A stretch of 64,000 bases of DNA, taken from assembly GCA_910585465.1 (NCBI GenBank), contig CAJUEW010000002.1:124001-188000 (forward strand), given 5' to 3'. The notes beneath the pieces are model-generated. The model was not told the DNA's origin. It saw nothing but the letters and a program-made list of their open reading frames with translations, and ran no database searches. Shown here one piece after another: positions 52,742 through 60,452 of this stretch. The position numbers and the translations under genes are program-made. How positions within the stretch are numbered: the stretch's first letter is position 1; each line of letters opens with the position of its first letter. Origin of the DNA: an uncultured Lachnospiraceae bacterium (GTDB lineage Bacteria > Bacillota > Clostridia > Lachnospirales > Lachnospiraceae).

Positions 52742-53047
52742 TTAGCATCCGCAGCCGTTGTTGCATCCGCAACCATTGTTACATCCGCATCCGCAGCCGT
52801 TGCCGCCGAAGCCGTTGCCGCAGAAAAGCAGGAGCAGGATGATCCACAGACAGCTGTCATTTCCACAGCCATTGTCACATCCGCATCCGCAGCCGTTGCC
52901 GCCGAAGATTCCGCTGCCGTTGCCGCAGCAGGAGAAGAGAAGAAGTATCAGAATCAAGCATCCGCATCCACTCCCGCCAAAGATTCCATTGTTGTTGCCG
53001 CAGCCGTTGTCACAGCAGCCGCATCCTCTTGAACTTAAGTCACCCAT
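52742..53047 (-). CDS. Cys/Gly/Asn-rich repeat protein (HCB-type)
   Basis: Protein of 101 residues made of repeated GCGCGCNNGCG-like units and two hydrophobic runs (CLILILLLFSCC and CLWIILLLLFC). Nearly a quarter of its residues are cysteine. Similar proteins in Clostridia are annotated as chorion-class high-cysteine HCB proteins and may be spore-coat or envelope components; the function is unproven. Start ATG 53047 is used because GGAGG lies eight bases before it. An in-frame TTG at 53062 would include the ribosome site. It is divergent from the phospholipase-like gene. Confidence 0.75.
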   Translation of the reverse strand: MGDLSSRGCGCCDNGCGNNNGIFGGSGCGCLILILLLFSCCGNGSGIFGGNGCGCGCDNGCGNDSCLWIILLLLFCGNGFGGNGCGCGCNNGCGCNNGCGC

Positions 53048-53140
53048 GAAGAAAACCTCCAAAAACTATTTACACTTCATCATATGCAGAAGCGTCCGGT
53101 TGTGCTATACTAAAACCGAAAAAGAAAGGAGGACGTGAAA

Positions 53141-53938
53141 ATGCCGGCTACCTATGCACATTACGTGTTTGGGAAGAAGGTTTATGCAAAGCTTTCAAAA
53201 GAGGAAAAAGAGGACATCCGAAAAGGAAAGGATGCATTCCTGCTTGGGCTGCATGGACCGGATCTGTTATTTTATTATTATCCGATTGGAAAGAACAGGA
53301 TTAATCAGCAGGGTGTCCATATGCATAAGGAGATTGCGGCTGATTTTTTTAATAGAGGGAGATTAAGCTACCATAAAAAAAGAGATCAGGTACTCAGGGC
53401 ATATTTGTATGGATTTTTATGTCATTTTATTCTGGACAGCGAGTGTCATCCCTATGTAAATTACTATATGGAGGAACGGGAGCTTGGGCATCTGGAAATT
53501 GAGACAGAGTTCGACCGTTATTTGATGGAGCTGGATGGAAAAAATCCTTTGCATGATATTCCTGTGCATCATCTGCTCAGCAGGAAGCATACAAGAGAGC
53601 AGATATCCGAGATGTTCCGAAGCGTAACTCCAAAGCAGATAGGAATCTGTATTTGTTTATTCCGGCTGGTCATTGCATTTTTTGTATGCGCCAATCCTGT
53701 GAAAAGAGCGTTTTTAAAAGTACTTTCCAGAATCACAGGGCAGGATAAGAGTCTTGGAGGCCTGATTGTAGACGGAAGAATACATCCGATATGTAAGGAA
53801 AGTAATTGGTTTTTAGAGAAGCGTATGGAGCATGCCGCAGAGATTGCCGCAGAGGAGATAAAAAAATATAAAAAAGTTCTGGAATCGGGAGGACTGTTAT
53901 CCGATCGGCTGTACCGGAACTATGAGGAGCCTGTATGA
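53141..53938 (+). CDS. Zinc-dependent phospholipase C-like protein
   Basis: Protein of 265 residues matching the zinc-dependent phospholipase C superfamily found in Firmicutes. His and Asp positions typical of the metal site: ATYAHYVFGKKV (His7), LLGLHGPDLLFYY, HMHKE, and LYGFLCHFILDSECHPYV. There is no signal peptide, so it is cytoplasmic or non-classical. This bacterial subgroup is not a proven lecithinase. Start ATG 53141 is preferred: AAAGGAGG lies eight bases before it, while GTG 53135 is too close. Confidence 0.82.
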   Translation: MPATYAHYVFGKKVYAKLSKEEKEDIRKGKDAFLLGLHGPDLLFYYYPIGKNRINQQGVHMHKEIAADFFNRGRLSYHKKRDQVLRAYLYGFLCHFILDSECHPYVNYYMEERELGHLEIETEFDRYLMELDGKNPLHDIPVHHLLSRKHTREQISEMFRSVTPKQIGICICLFRLVIAFFVCANPVKRAFLKVLSRITGQDKSLGGLIVDGRIHPICKESNWFLEKRMEHAAEIAAEEIKKYKKVLESGGLLSDRLYRNYEEPV

Positions 53939-54044
53939 ACAATCTGATCAGATAAGAGTGCTATCTTTTTTTGTTTTAAAGTTACTCATCCTCTTCACAC
54001 ACATATAGTATATTAAATTTTAATATATAAAGGTATGAGCAACG

Positions 54045-54950
54045 ATGGATCTATATGCAGTGTTATCAATAGAAACACACTTATTTTTTGCAAGGATCAT
54101 GAAAGAGCATTCTTTGTTTTTAGAAGCGGGGTTTCCGGGAAAGAATGAAGCATGGATCCGGACAGCCGGCTGGTATCGGGAGCATTTTGAAAATCTGTTA
54201 AGAGATGTGCTGGAGATCAGTGAAGGGCTGGTCCGTAAGGAAGTGGTATCATCCTGTGAGCTGGTGACGAAATTTACAGTTCCTGCAGAACAGAGAACGC
54301 AGAATCTAAGCGGTATTTCCATTGACAGCAGACTCTCCGAACTGGAAAGAAACCTGAAAATGGAATGCGTGGAAGAAGTGAGCCAGGAGACACTCCGGAA
54401 AATCCGAAGGCTTAACGAGCATGCAGTATGGCTGCTTGACGGGCTGATTGATTTTAAACAGGGAATTTTGGATATGGTTGGAAAAGGGAAGCTTTTTAAT
54501 ACAAATTATCCGCTTCTGATAGAGCACATTATGAGGGAAGCAATCCTGTATCGGGATGCGGTGAAAAAGCTTCTTGAAAATCGTCAGGTGACGCAGCAGA
54601 ATCTGTATGGAGGAGAAGTGTTCTGGAACCAGATTATGATGGAGCATGCCATGTTTATCCGAGGACTGCTGGATCCGGGCGAAAAAAGACTGATTCAGAC
54701 CGCAGATGGATTTGCGGATGATTACAGAGAGCTTCTGGAGCTGGCCAGGATGCAGGACTGCAGAGCGTCCGAGGGATTAACAAAGCGTTCTCTGGATGAG
54801 ACAAAGCGGTACTGTGCTTTTAAGGCGGCAGGTACAGAGGGCATTCTGAATTGCAAGATTCGTTCCATTATTCTGCCGTTGCTTGCAGATCATGTTCTTA
54901 GAGAAGCAAATCATTATATCCGGATTTTAGAATCGGGATATGTAAATTAA
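54045..54950 (+). CDS. DUF2935 protein (duplicated hemerythrin-like helical bundle)
   Basis: Protein of 301 residues assigned to DUF2935. It contains two similar halves: IETHLFFARIMKEHSLFLE in the first and FWNQIMMEHAMFIRGLLDP in the second, each with the E-x-H and EH-x3-F spacing of metal-binding four-helix bundles. Closing helices LIEHIMREAILYRDAV and LLADHVLREANHYIRIL repeat the H-x2-RE pattern. A di-iron or manganese site is likely but unproven. Members often occur in spore formers. Monocistronic, followed by a terminator. Confidence 0.82.
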   Translation: MDLYAVLSIETHLFFARIMKEHSLFLEAGFPGKNEAWIRTAGWYREHFENLLRDVLEISEGLVRKEVVSSCELVTKFTVPAEQRTQNLSGISIDSRLSELERNLKMECVEEVSQETLRKIRRLNEHAVWLLDGLIDFKQGILDMVGKGKLFNTNYPLLIEHIMREAILYRDAVKKLLENRQVTQQNLYGGEVFWNQIMMEHAMFIRGLLDPGEKRLIQTADGFADDYRELLELARMQDCRASEGLTKRSLDETKRYCAFKAAGTEGILNCKIRSIILPLLADHVLREANHYIRILESGYVN

Positions 54951-55002
54951 AAAATAGACTGCCATTATTTTTCCGGCTATCCGGCCGGAAAAACAGGCAG
55001 CC

Positions 55003-55029
55003 CGGGACTCTGTCAGAGTCCTTTTTTGT
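55003..55029 (+). terminator. Terminator after the DUF2935 gene
   Basis: GGACTCT-GTC-AGAGTCC followed by TTTTTTG. A second stem (TTTTCCGG/CCGGAAAA) lies just upstream at about 54968-54991. Confidence 0.85.
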
Positions 55030-55048
55030 TATCTGGATTCAAAAGGTA

Positions 55049-55079
55049 TTGACTTAAAGTAAAGTTTAACCTGTATAAT
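55049..55079 (+). promoter_or_regulatory. MerR-type promoter of the aldo-keto reductase pair
   Basis: TTGACT (55049-55054) and TATAAT (55074-55079) with a 19-base spacer holding the dyad TTAAA-N6-TTTAA (55055-55070). The over-long spacer with a central dyad is the hallmark of promoters activated by MerR-family regulators, which distort the DNA to realign the hexamers. No MerR gene is in the window. Confidence 0.75.
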
Positions 55080-55127
55080 AAAAAAATAATCTTTGAGAAT
55101 TATCAGAATACTGAAAGGAGAACAGAA

Positions 55128-56228
55128 ATGAGGAATTTTGGTTTTGGATGCATGCGTCTTCCGATGAATGGGAATGAGGTTGATTACAGGGAGTTTTCTC
55201 AGATGGTGGATACCTTTCTGGAGGAGGGCTTTCACTATTTTGACACAGCCCACGGGTATCTGGACGGAAAGAGTGAGACGGCTCTGAGAGAGTGTCTGAC
55301 AAAACGGTATCCCCGTGAAAGCTACCTGCTGACCAACAAGCTGACTACAAATTTTTTTAATAAGGAGGAGGAAATCCGTCCGTTTTTTGAAAGTCAGCTG
55401 GAGGCATGCGGAGTAGATTATTTTGATTATTATCTGATGCATGCACAGAATGCGGAGGTTTATAAGAAATACAAGAGTTGCCGTGCTTATGAGATTGCAC
55501 AGGAATTAAAAGCAGAGGGCAAAGTGCGTCATGTGGGTATCTCCTTCCACGATAAGGCTGATGTACTGGATATGATTCTGACAGAGCATCCGGAGATTGA
55601 GGTGGTGCAGATTCAATTTAACTATGTGGACTATGAGGATGCAGGTATACAGAGTCGTCTTTGCTATGAAGTATGCAGAAAACATCATAAGCCGGTTATT
55701 GTTATGGAGCCGGTAAAAGGCGGAAGTCTGGTGAATCTGCCGGAGGAGGCAAAGAAGGAGCTGGATGCTCTGGAGGGAGGCAGTTATGCCAGCTACGCGA
55801 TTCGTTTTGCCGCCGGCTTCGATGGGATCATGATGGTGCTCTCAGGTATGAGCAATATGGAGCAGCTTCAGGATAATATCAGCTATATGAAAGAATTCAG
55901 GCCTTTATCGGAAAAGGAACTTGAAGCAGTCAACAAGGTGCGTGCCATTTTCAGGGCGCAGAATCTGATTCCATGTACAGCCTGCAGATATTGTACAGAC
56001 GGATGTCCGAAGCATATCCCGATTCCGGATCTGTTTGCGTGTATGAACGCTAAAAAGAATTTTAAAGACTGGAATGCAGACTTCTACTATATGGTACATA
56101 CTCAAAATGCAGGAAAGGCATCCGACTGTGTGGAGTGTAAAGCATGTGAAGAGATCTGTCCTCAGCATCTGGAAGTCTGCCGGCTTATGAAGGAAGTGGC
56201 GGCAGAGTTTGAAAAAAAGGAGGCATAA
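55128..56228 (+). CDS. Aldo-keto reductase with C-terminal 2x[4Fe-4S] ferredoxin domain
   Basis: Protein of 366 residues. The AKR barrel has a complete catalytic tetrad: Asp39 and Tyr44 (FDTAHGY), Lys71 (TNKL) and His105 (LMHAQN). The C-terminal part carries two cluster motifs, CTACRYCTDGCPKHIPI and CVECKACEEICPQHLEV. The likely role is reduction of an aldehyde or ketone with electrons from ferredoxin-like carriers or NADPH. First gene behind the MerR-type promoter; the second reductase follows 6 bases later. The substrate is unknown. Confidence 0.9.
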   Translation: MRNFGFGCMRLPMNGNEVDYREFSQMVDTFLEEGFHYFDTAHGYLDGKSETALRECLTKRYPRESYLLTNKLTTNFFNKEEEIRPFFESQLEACGVDYFDYYLMHAQNAEVYKKYKSCRAYEIAQELKAEGKVRHVGISFHDKADVLDMILTEHPEIEVVQIQFNYVDYEDAGIQSRLCYEVCRKHHKPVIVMEPVKGGSLVNLPEEAKKELDALEGGSYASYAIRFAAGFDGIMMVLSGMSNMEQLQDNISYMKEFRPLSEKELEAVNKVRAIFRAQNLIPCTACRYCTDGCPKHIPIPDLFACMNAKKNFKDWNADFYYMVHTQNAGKASDCVECKACEEICPQHLEVCRLMKEVAAEFEKKEA

Positions 56229-56234
56229 AAATTG

Positions 56235-57383
56235 ATGAGATATCGGGAGCTGGGGCGTACAGGTCTGAAGGTCAGTGAGATCGGTATGGGCTGTGAAGGC
56301 TTTGTGGAAAAATCCTGGGATCAGGTGAAGGCTTTTATTGATTTGATGAAGGAGAGCGGTATAAACTGTATTGATTTATATGCGCCGAATCCGGATATGC
56401 GTTCCTATCTTGGAAAGGCCATGAGAGAATGCCGGGATCAATTTGTGCTGCAGGCACATCTGTGCACGATCTGGAAAAACGGACAGTATAAAAGAACCCG
56501 TGACCTGAAGGAAGTAAAGGAAGGCTTTCAGGACCAGTTAAAGAGGCTGGAGACAGATCATGTGGAAATCGGCATGATTCACTATGTGGATTCTCTCTCT
56601 GACTGGGAGCAGGTGGTAAACGGCGATGTAATGAAATATGCGCTGGAGCTGAAAAGCTCAGGAGCTGTCGGATGTATCGGCATGTCCAGCCATAATCCGG
56701 AGGCGGCGCTGGCGGCCGTGAACAGCGGTCTGGTAGATGTGCTGATGTTCAGCGTAAATCCATGCTATGATCTGCAGCCTGCCAGTGAGGATGTGGAAGA
56801 ACTGTGGGCTGAGAAAAATTATGAAAAGCCGCTGGTTAATATGGATCCGAAGCGCCAGGCTCTCTATGAGACCTGCCAGCGAATGGGCGTGGGAATTACC
56901 GTTATGAAAGCATTCGGAGGAGGAGACTTATTAAGTGAAAAGCTGTCCCCGGCAGGAAAGGCACTGACTCCTTATCAGTGTATTCATTACGCTCTGACCC
57001 GTCCGGCGGTTGCTTCTGTGATGACCGGAGCCAGAACGTTGGAGGAGCTGAAAATCAGTATTGCCTATGAAAATGCTCCGGACAGTGAGAAGGACTATGC
57101 GGCGGCATTCGCCGCACTTCCGAAAATTAGCTGGAAGGGACATTGTATGTACTGCGGACACTGCGCGCCGTGTCCGCAGGGCATTGATGTGGCATCGGTT
57201 ACTAAATTTTTGAACCTGTCTCTTGCCCAGGGCGAGGTTCCGGAAACTGTGCGTGAGCATTATGCTGCTTTAGAGCATACAGCGCGGGAATGTGCGGGTT
57301 GCAAAGCCTGTGAGCAGAGATGCCCCTTTGAGGTGCCGGTTATGGAAAATATGAAGAAGGCTGCTGAGCTTTTCGGAAGATAG
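56235..57383 (+). CDS. Second ferredoxin-type aldo-keto reductase, catalytic residues altered
   Basis: Protein of 382 residues. It has the AKR barrel start (MRYRELGRTGLKVSEIGMGCEGF) and the C-terminal cluster motifs CMYCGHCAPCPQGIDV and CAGCKACEQRCPFEV. The tetrad is not intact: Asp47 and His116 (GMIHYVD) are kept, but the Tyr position reads Asn52 (YAPNPD) and the Lys region reads VLQAHL. It may be an inactive partner, or may use another chemistry. Start ATG 56235; a TTG three bases earlier is possible. It forms an operon with the preceding reductase. A heterodimer is a reasonable guess. Confidence 0.85.
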   Translation: MRYRELGRTGLKVSEIGMGCEGFVEKSWDQVKAFIDLMKESGINCIDLYAPNPDMRSYLGKAMRECRDQFVLQAHLCTIWKNGQYKRTRDLKEVKEGFQDQLKRLETDHVEIGMIHYVDSLSDWEQVVNGDVMKYALELKSSGAVGCIGMSSHNPEAALAAVNSGLVDVLMFSVNPCYDLQPASEDVEELWAEKNYEKPLVNMDPKRQALYETCQRMGVGITVMKAFGGGDLLSEKLSPAGKALTPYQCIHYALTRPAVASVMTGARTLEELKISIAYENAPDSEKDYAAAFAALPKISWKGHCMYCGHCAPCPQGIDVASVTKFLNLSLAQGEVPETVREHYAALEHTARECAGCKACEQRCPFEVPVMENMKKAAELFGR

Positions 57384-57525
57384 GGGGTCTGAAAAAGCTT
57401 TGGATTCCTGCAAAAATGATGCATTTCTGATGTTTTTCTGACGTGCTTCTGACGCATCCGTATTGTAGATTGATACAAAAGGATAACTCTGAAATATTTG
57501 TATTAAAAAGCAAAAGAGGTGTGTC

Positions 57526-59550
57526 ATGAAAGGAAAAAAGAACTGGCTGTATGTATTATCCGTATTATTGATTTCTGCTGTATATTGTCCTTCGGTTTGT
57601 GCGCAGGAGGAGAAAGAGACTGAGGACAGAACACTTGCGCCCTATTTTTTTGTAGAAAGCCCGGATCCGTCTGTTGACCAGCTTCCTCTGAAAAAAACTG
57701 AGGTGACAACAAATATTAATGGTATGATTTCCGAGACCTATGTCACTCAGATCTATGCCAATGAAGGGGAGTGTCCTGTCAATGCCAGCTATGTGTTCCC
57801 TGCTTCCACTAAGGTGACCATTCATGGAATGACTATGAAAATAGGGGAACAGACAGTCATTGCCCAAATCAGGGAACGGGAAGAAGCAAAGCAGGAATTT
57901 GAACAGGCAAAAAGCGAAGGAAAAAGCTCTTCTCTTTTGGAAGAGCAAAGGCCTAATGTGTTTACTATGGATGTGGCCAATATTATGCCCGGAGACGTGG
58001 TTGAGATAGAGCTGCATTATACAGAGATGATACTACCGGCAGAAGGCGTATACCAGTTCGTATTTCCTACAGTGGTCGGTCCCCGTTATACCGGTCTGGA
58101 AGAGGAAGAAAATACCGGAAATGGGGAGTGGATGGCCAGTCCGTATTTTAAGGAAGGCAGTGTGTCTGACGGAGCCTATGATATCAAGGTGAATCTTTCT
58201 GTGGGAATTCCCATTACCAGTCTGGAATGCAGCTCTCATGAGGTTGAGGTGAACTGGAAGGAGAATACCGGGGCACAGATTACGTTGTCCGATTCAAAGG
58301 AATTTGCAGGAGACAGGGATTTTATTCTGGATTATAAGCTGGCAGGGGATGAGATAAACTCCGGACTTATGCTTTATACCGGTGAAAACGAAAATTTTTT
58401 CCAGCTGATGGTGCAGCCGCCAGAGCGGTATCAGCCGGAAGAGCTTCCTCCGCGTGAATATATTTTTGTGCTGGACGTATCCGGTTCCATGAATGGATAT
58501 CCTCTTGATACAGCCAGAGAGCTTATCCGGAAGCTTGTTACAAATCTACGCAGGGAGGACAGCTTTAATGTAATTTTGTTTTCAGATATTGTGTCAGAGA
58601 TGGCTCTTGAATCAGTGGAAGCCTCAGATGTAAATATTGAGTGCGCCATGGAACTGATTGATCAACAGGAGGGAGGCGGAGGTACCGAACTGGCCGCTGC
58701 CCTTGAGGATGCCTTAAATGCCCCTGTAAAGGAAGGTGTTTCCCGAAATGTGGTTATCATCACGGACGGTTATATTTCGGACGAGGAAGAGATTTTTGAC
58801 CGGATCAATGAGAATCTTGAGACTGCAAGCTTCTTTTCTTTCGGTATCGGAACATCTGTAAACCGTTATTTAATGGAAGGAATTGCCAATGTGGGTATGG
58901 GAGAGACCTTTGTGGTTACAGAGTCCTCGGAAGCCGAGGAGGCGGCAAAACGCTTCCGAACCTACATAGAAGCTCCGATTCTGACAGATATCCAGGTGGA
59001 GTTTGACGGTTTCTCTGTATATGATGTGGAGCCCTCAAAAGTATCCGCACTTTTTGCACAAAGACCAGTGGTTATATTCGGGAAGTGGAAGGGAGAACCG
59101 TCGGGAGAGATTCAGATATCAGGAAAAACCCGGAATCAGAACTATACAAAGGAAATTCAGGTATCCGGGTCGGAGCCGTCAGAGGATAACGGGGCAATCC
59201 GCTATCTGTGGGCCAGAAGAAGGGTGGAAATGCTTACAGATTATGGATTCGGCAGGGATAATGAGAATGTAAAGAAGGAGGTTACCTCCATCGGGCTTGA
59301 TTACAGCATGATAACGCCGTATACATCCTTTGTGGCGGTACTTGATACGGTTCGTAATCCGGACGGAGGAGGGAAAGATGTGGAGCAGCCGTCACCTCTG
59401 CCTGCAGGGGTGTCCAATCTTGCCGTGGGAGGCTATCAGATTGGTTCGGAGCCATCGGATGTGATTCTGATTCTGATGCTGCTGACGGCGTGGATGATAT
59501 TGTCCGGCATCCGGTCCGGCAGAGAGAAAATGAGAGAAAAAGGCCTATGA
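57526..59550 (+). CDS. VIT/VWA-domain surface protein with C-terminal sorting-like tail
   Basis: Protein of 674 residues. A signal peptide (MKGKKNWLYVLSVLL..., cut near VCAQ) is followed by a VIT domain (about 45-170) and a VWA domain with the metal site DVSGSMNG (Asp317-Ser321), then TELAAAL and ITDGYIS. The last 34 residues are SEPSD, a hydrophobic helix (VILILMLLTAWMIL) and the basic end RSGREKMREKGL. This tripartite tail resembles exosortase recognition signals. The next gene is an exosortase-like enzyme overlapping by 4 bases, so this is its probable substrate. The VWA domain suggests adhesion or protein binding at the surface. Confidence 0.88.
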   Translation: MKGKKNWLYVLSVLLISAVYCPSVCAQEEKETEDRTLAPYFFVESPDPSVDQLPLKKTEVTTNINGMISETYVTQIYANEGECPVNASYVFPASTKVTIHGMTMKIGEQTVIAQIREREEAKQEFEQAKSEGKSSSLLEEQRPNVFTMDVANIMPGDVVEIELHYTEMILPAEGVYQFVFPTVVGPRYTGLEEEENTGNGEWMASPYFKEGSVSDGAYDIKVNLSVGIPITSLECSSHEVEVNWKENTGAQITLSDSKEFAGDRDFILDYKLAGDEINSGLMLYTGENENFFQLMVQPPERYQPEELPPREYIFVLDVSGSMNGYPLDTARELIRKLVTNLRREDSFNVILFSDIVSEMALESVEASDVNIECAMELIDQQEGGGGTELAAALEDALNAPVKEGVSRNVVIITDGYISDEEEIFDRINENLETASFFSFGIGTSVNRYLMEGIANVGMGETFVVTESSEAEEAAKRFRTYIEAPILTDIQVEFDGFSVYDVEPSKVSALFAQRPVVIFGKWKGEPSGEIQISGKTRNQNYTKEIQVSGSEPSEDNGAIRYLWARRRVEMLTDYGFGRDNENVKKEVTSIGLDYSMITPYTSFVAVLDTVRNPDGGGKDVEQPSPLPAGVSNLAVGGYQIGSEPSDVILILMLLTAWMILSGIRSGREKMREKGL

Positions 59551-60296
59551 AAATCAGGAAGTACGGAATATTTTATTTTGCCGTTTTTTTTGCCGCCTTT
59601 GAACTAAAGTATCATTTCGGCAGAGCAGGTAGCGATGAGCTGATATGGCTTCTGGCTCCCACAGCCCGGTGGGTCAAAAATCTGAGCGGAATTGCCTTTG
59701 TATATGAACCTGGTATTGGTTATGTCAGCGGTTCCCTTCGGTTTATTATTGCTCCTTCCTGCGCAGGCATCCGGTTTTTGATGATTTGTATGCTGATGCT
59801 TGTTTGTTCTTTTGTTCATCGCATGAGAACATGGAAAAGGGGAGCTGCCTGGACTGTATTCAGTCTGTTTATTTCCTACCAGTTTACAGTCCTGGTCAAT
59901 GGTATCCGGATTGTGCTGTCACTTTATATTCCGGAAGCCCTTCGGGATACAGGCATCTGCAATGAATGGCTGACGCCGGAAAGGCTTCATACAGTGATTG
60001 GAACAACGATCTATTTTGCAGCTCTGTTTGTTATTTTCCGGCTGGCAGATACGGTATCTCACAGGCTGTCCGGCACAGAGGAAAACGGTCTTTTCTGCAG
60101 GTATGCTCCGCCGGTCTTTTGGTATTTTATTATTGTATTAGGAATTCCGTTCCTGAACAGAGTATTCAGAAAGGATTATAAAAATTTCACCGGATACGCG
60201 TTTCTGGTTACAGCCGCATGCATGACCGTTCTGTGTATAAGCTTTTTTATTTCCTGGCTGCTAAAAAAAATAAAGACAAGAAGAAAGCATCTGTAA
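59547..60296 (+). CDS. Exosortase-like transpeptidase (XrtK type)
   Basis: Membrane protein of 249 residues with about seven hydrophobic segments. The exosortase/archaeosortase triad is readable: Cys72 (IIAPSCAGIRF), Arg121 (LVNGIRIVLSL) and His148 (RLHTVIGT). Spacing and the surrounding SCAGIRF and NGIRI motifs fit the family; the exosortase K subtype is my best assignment. It would process the C-terminal tail of the VIT/VWA protein. Start ATG 59547 overlaps that gene's stop (ATGA), giving equal, coupled expression. An in-frame ATG at 59490 would lie inside the upstream gene. Confidence 0.82.
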   Translation: MKIRKYGIFYFAVFFAAFELKYHFGRAGSDELIWLLAPTARWVKNLSGIAFVYEPGIGYVSGSLRFIIAPSCAGIRFLMICMLMLVCSFVHRMRTWKRGAAWTVFSLFISYQFTVLVNGIRIVLSLYIPEALRDTGICNEWLTPERLHTVIGTTIYFAALFVIFRLADTVSHRLSGTEENGLFCRYAPPVFWYFIIVLGIPFLNRVFRKDYKNFTGYAFLVTAACMTVLCISFFISWLLKKIKTRRKHL

Positions 60297-60314
60297 AAAC
60301 GGATGCTTTTTTGT
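60281..60314 (+). terminator. Terminator after the exosortase gene
   Basis: AAAGCATC and GATGCTTT pair around a 10-base loop, followed by TTTTG. The stop codon of the exosortase gene lies in the loop. Confidence 0.75.
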
Positions 60315-60364
60315 ACGAAAAGGAGCTTATCTGTCGTATTTTTAATCTGTCAAACAAAGGCACA

Positions 60365-60393
60365 TTGTACAAACAGAATAATTGCAGTATAAT
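60365..60393 (+). promoter_or_regulatory. Promoter of the SIR2-TPR gene
   Basis: TTGTAC (60365-60370), a 17-base spacer and perfect TATAAT (60388-60393). Transcription would start near 60400, which excludes ATG 60402 as a normal start and supports ATG 60453. Confidence 0.78.
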
Positions 60394-60452
60394 GGAAGAA
60401 AATGGAAGAATATAAAAAAATACGTTGTTACAGAGAAAGAGGGAATCAGAGT

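Noticed and set aside
52758..53138. Proline/histidine-rich plus-strand frame opposite the Cys/Gly-rich gene
   Set aside because: It is the complement of the CGC/GGN repeats. The minus-strand gene has a good ribosome site and a known family look.
60402..60452. Upstream start for the SIR2-TPR protein
   Set aside because: The TATAAT at 60388-60393 would place this ATG at or before the first transcribed bases. The ATG at 60453 has a purine-rich site and gives a family-like N-terminus.
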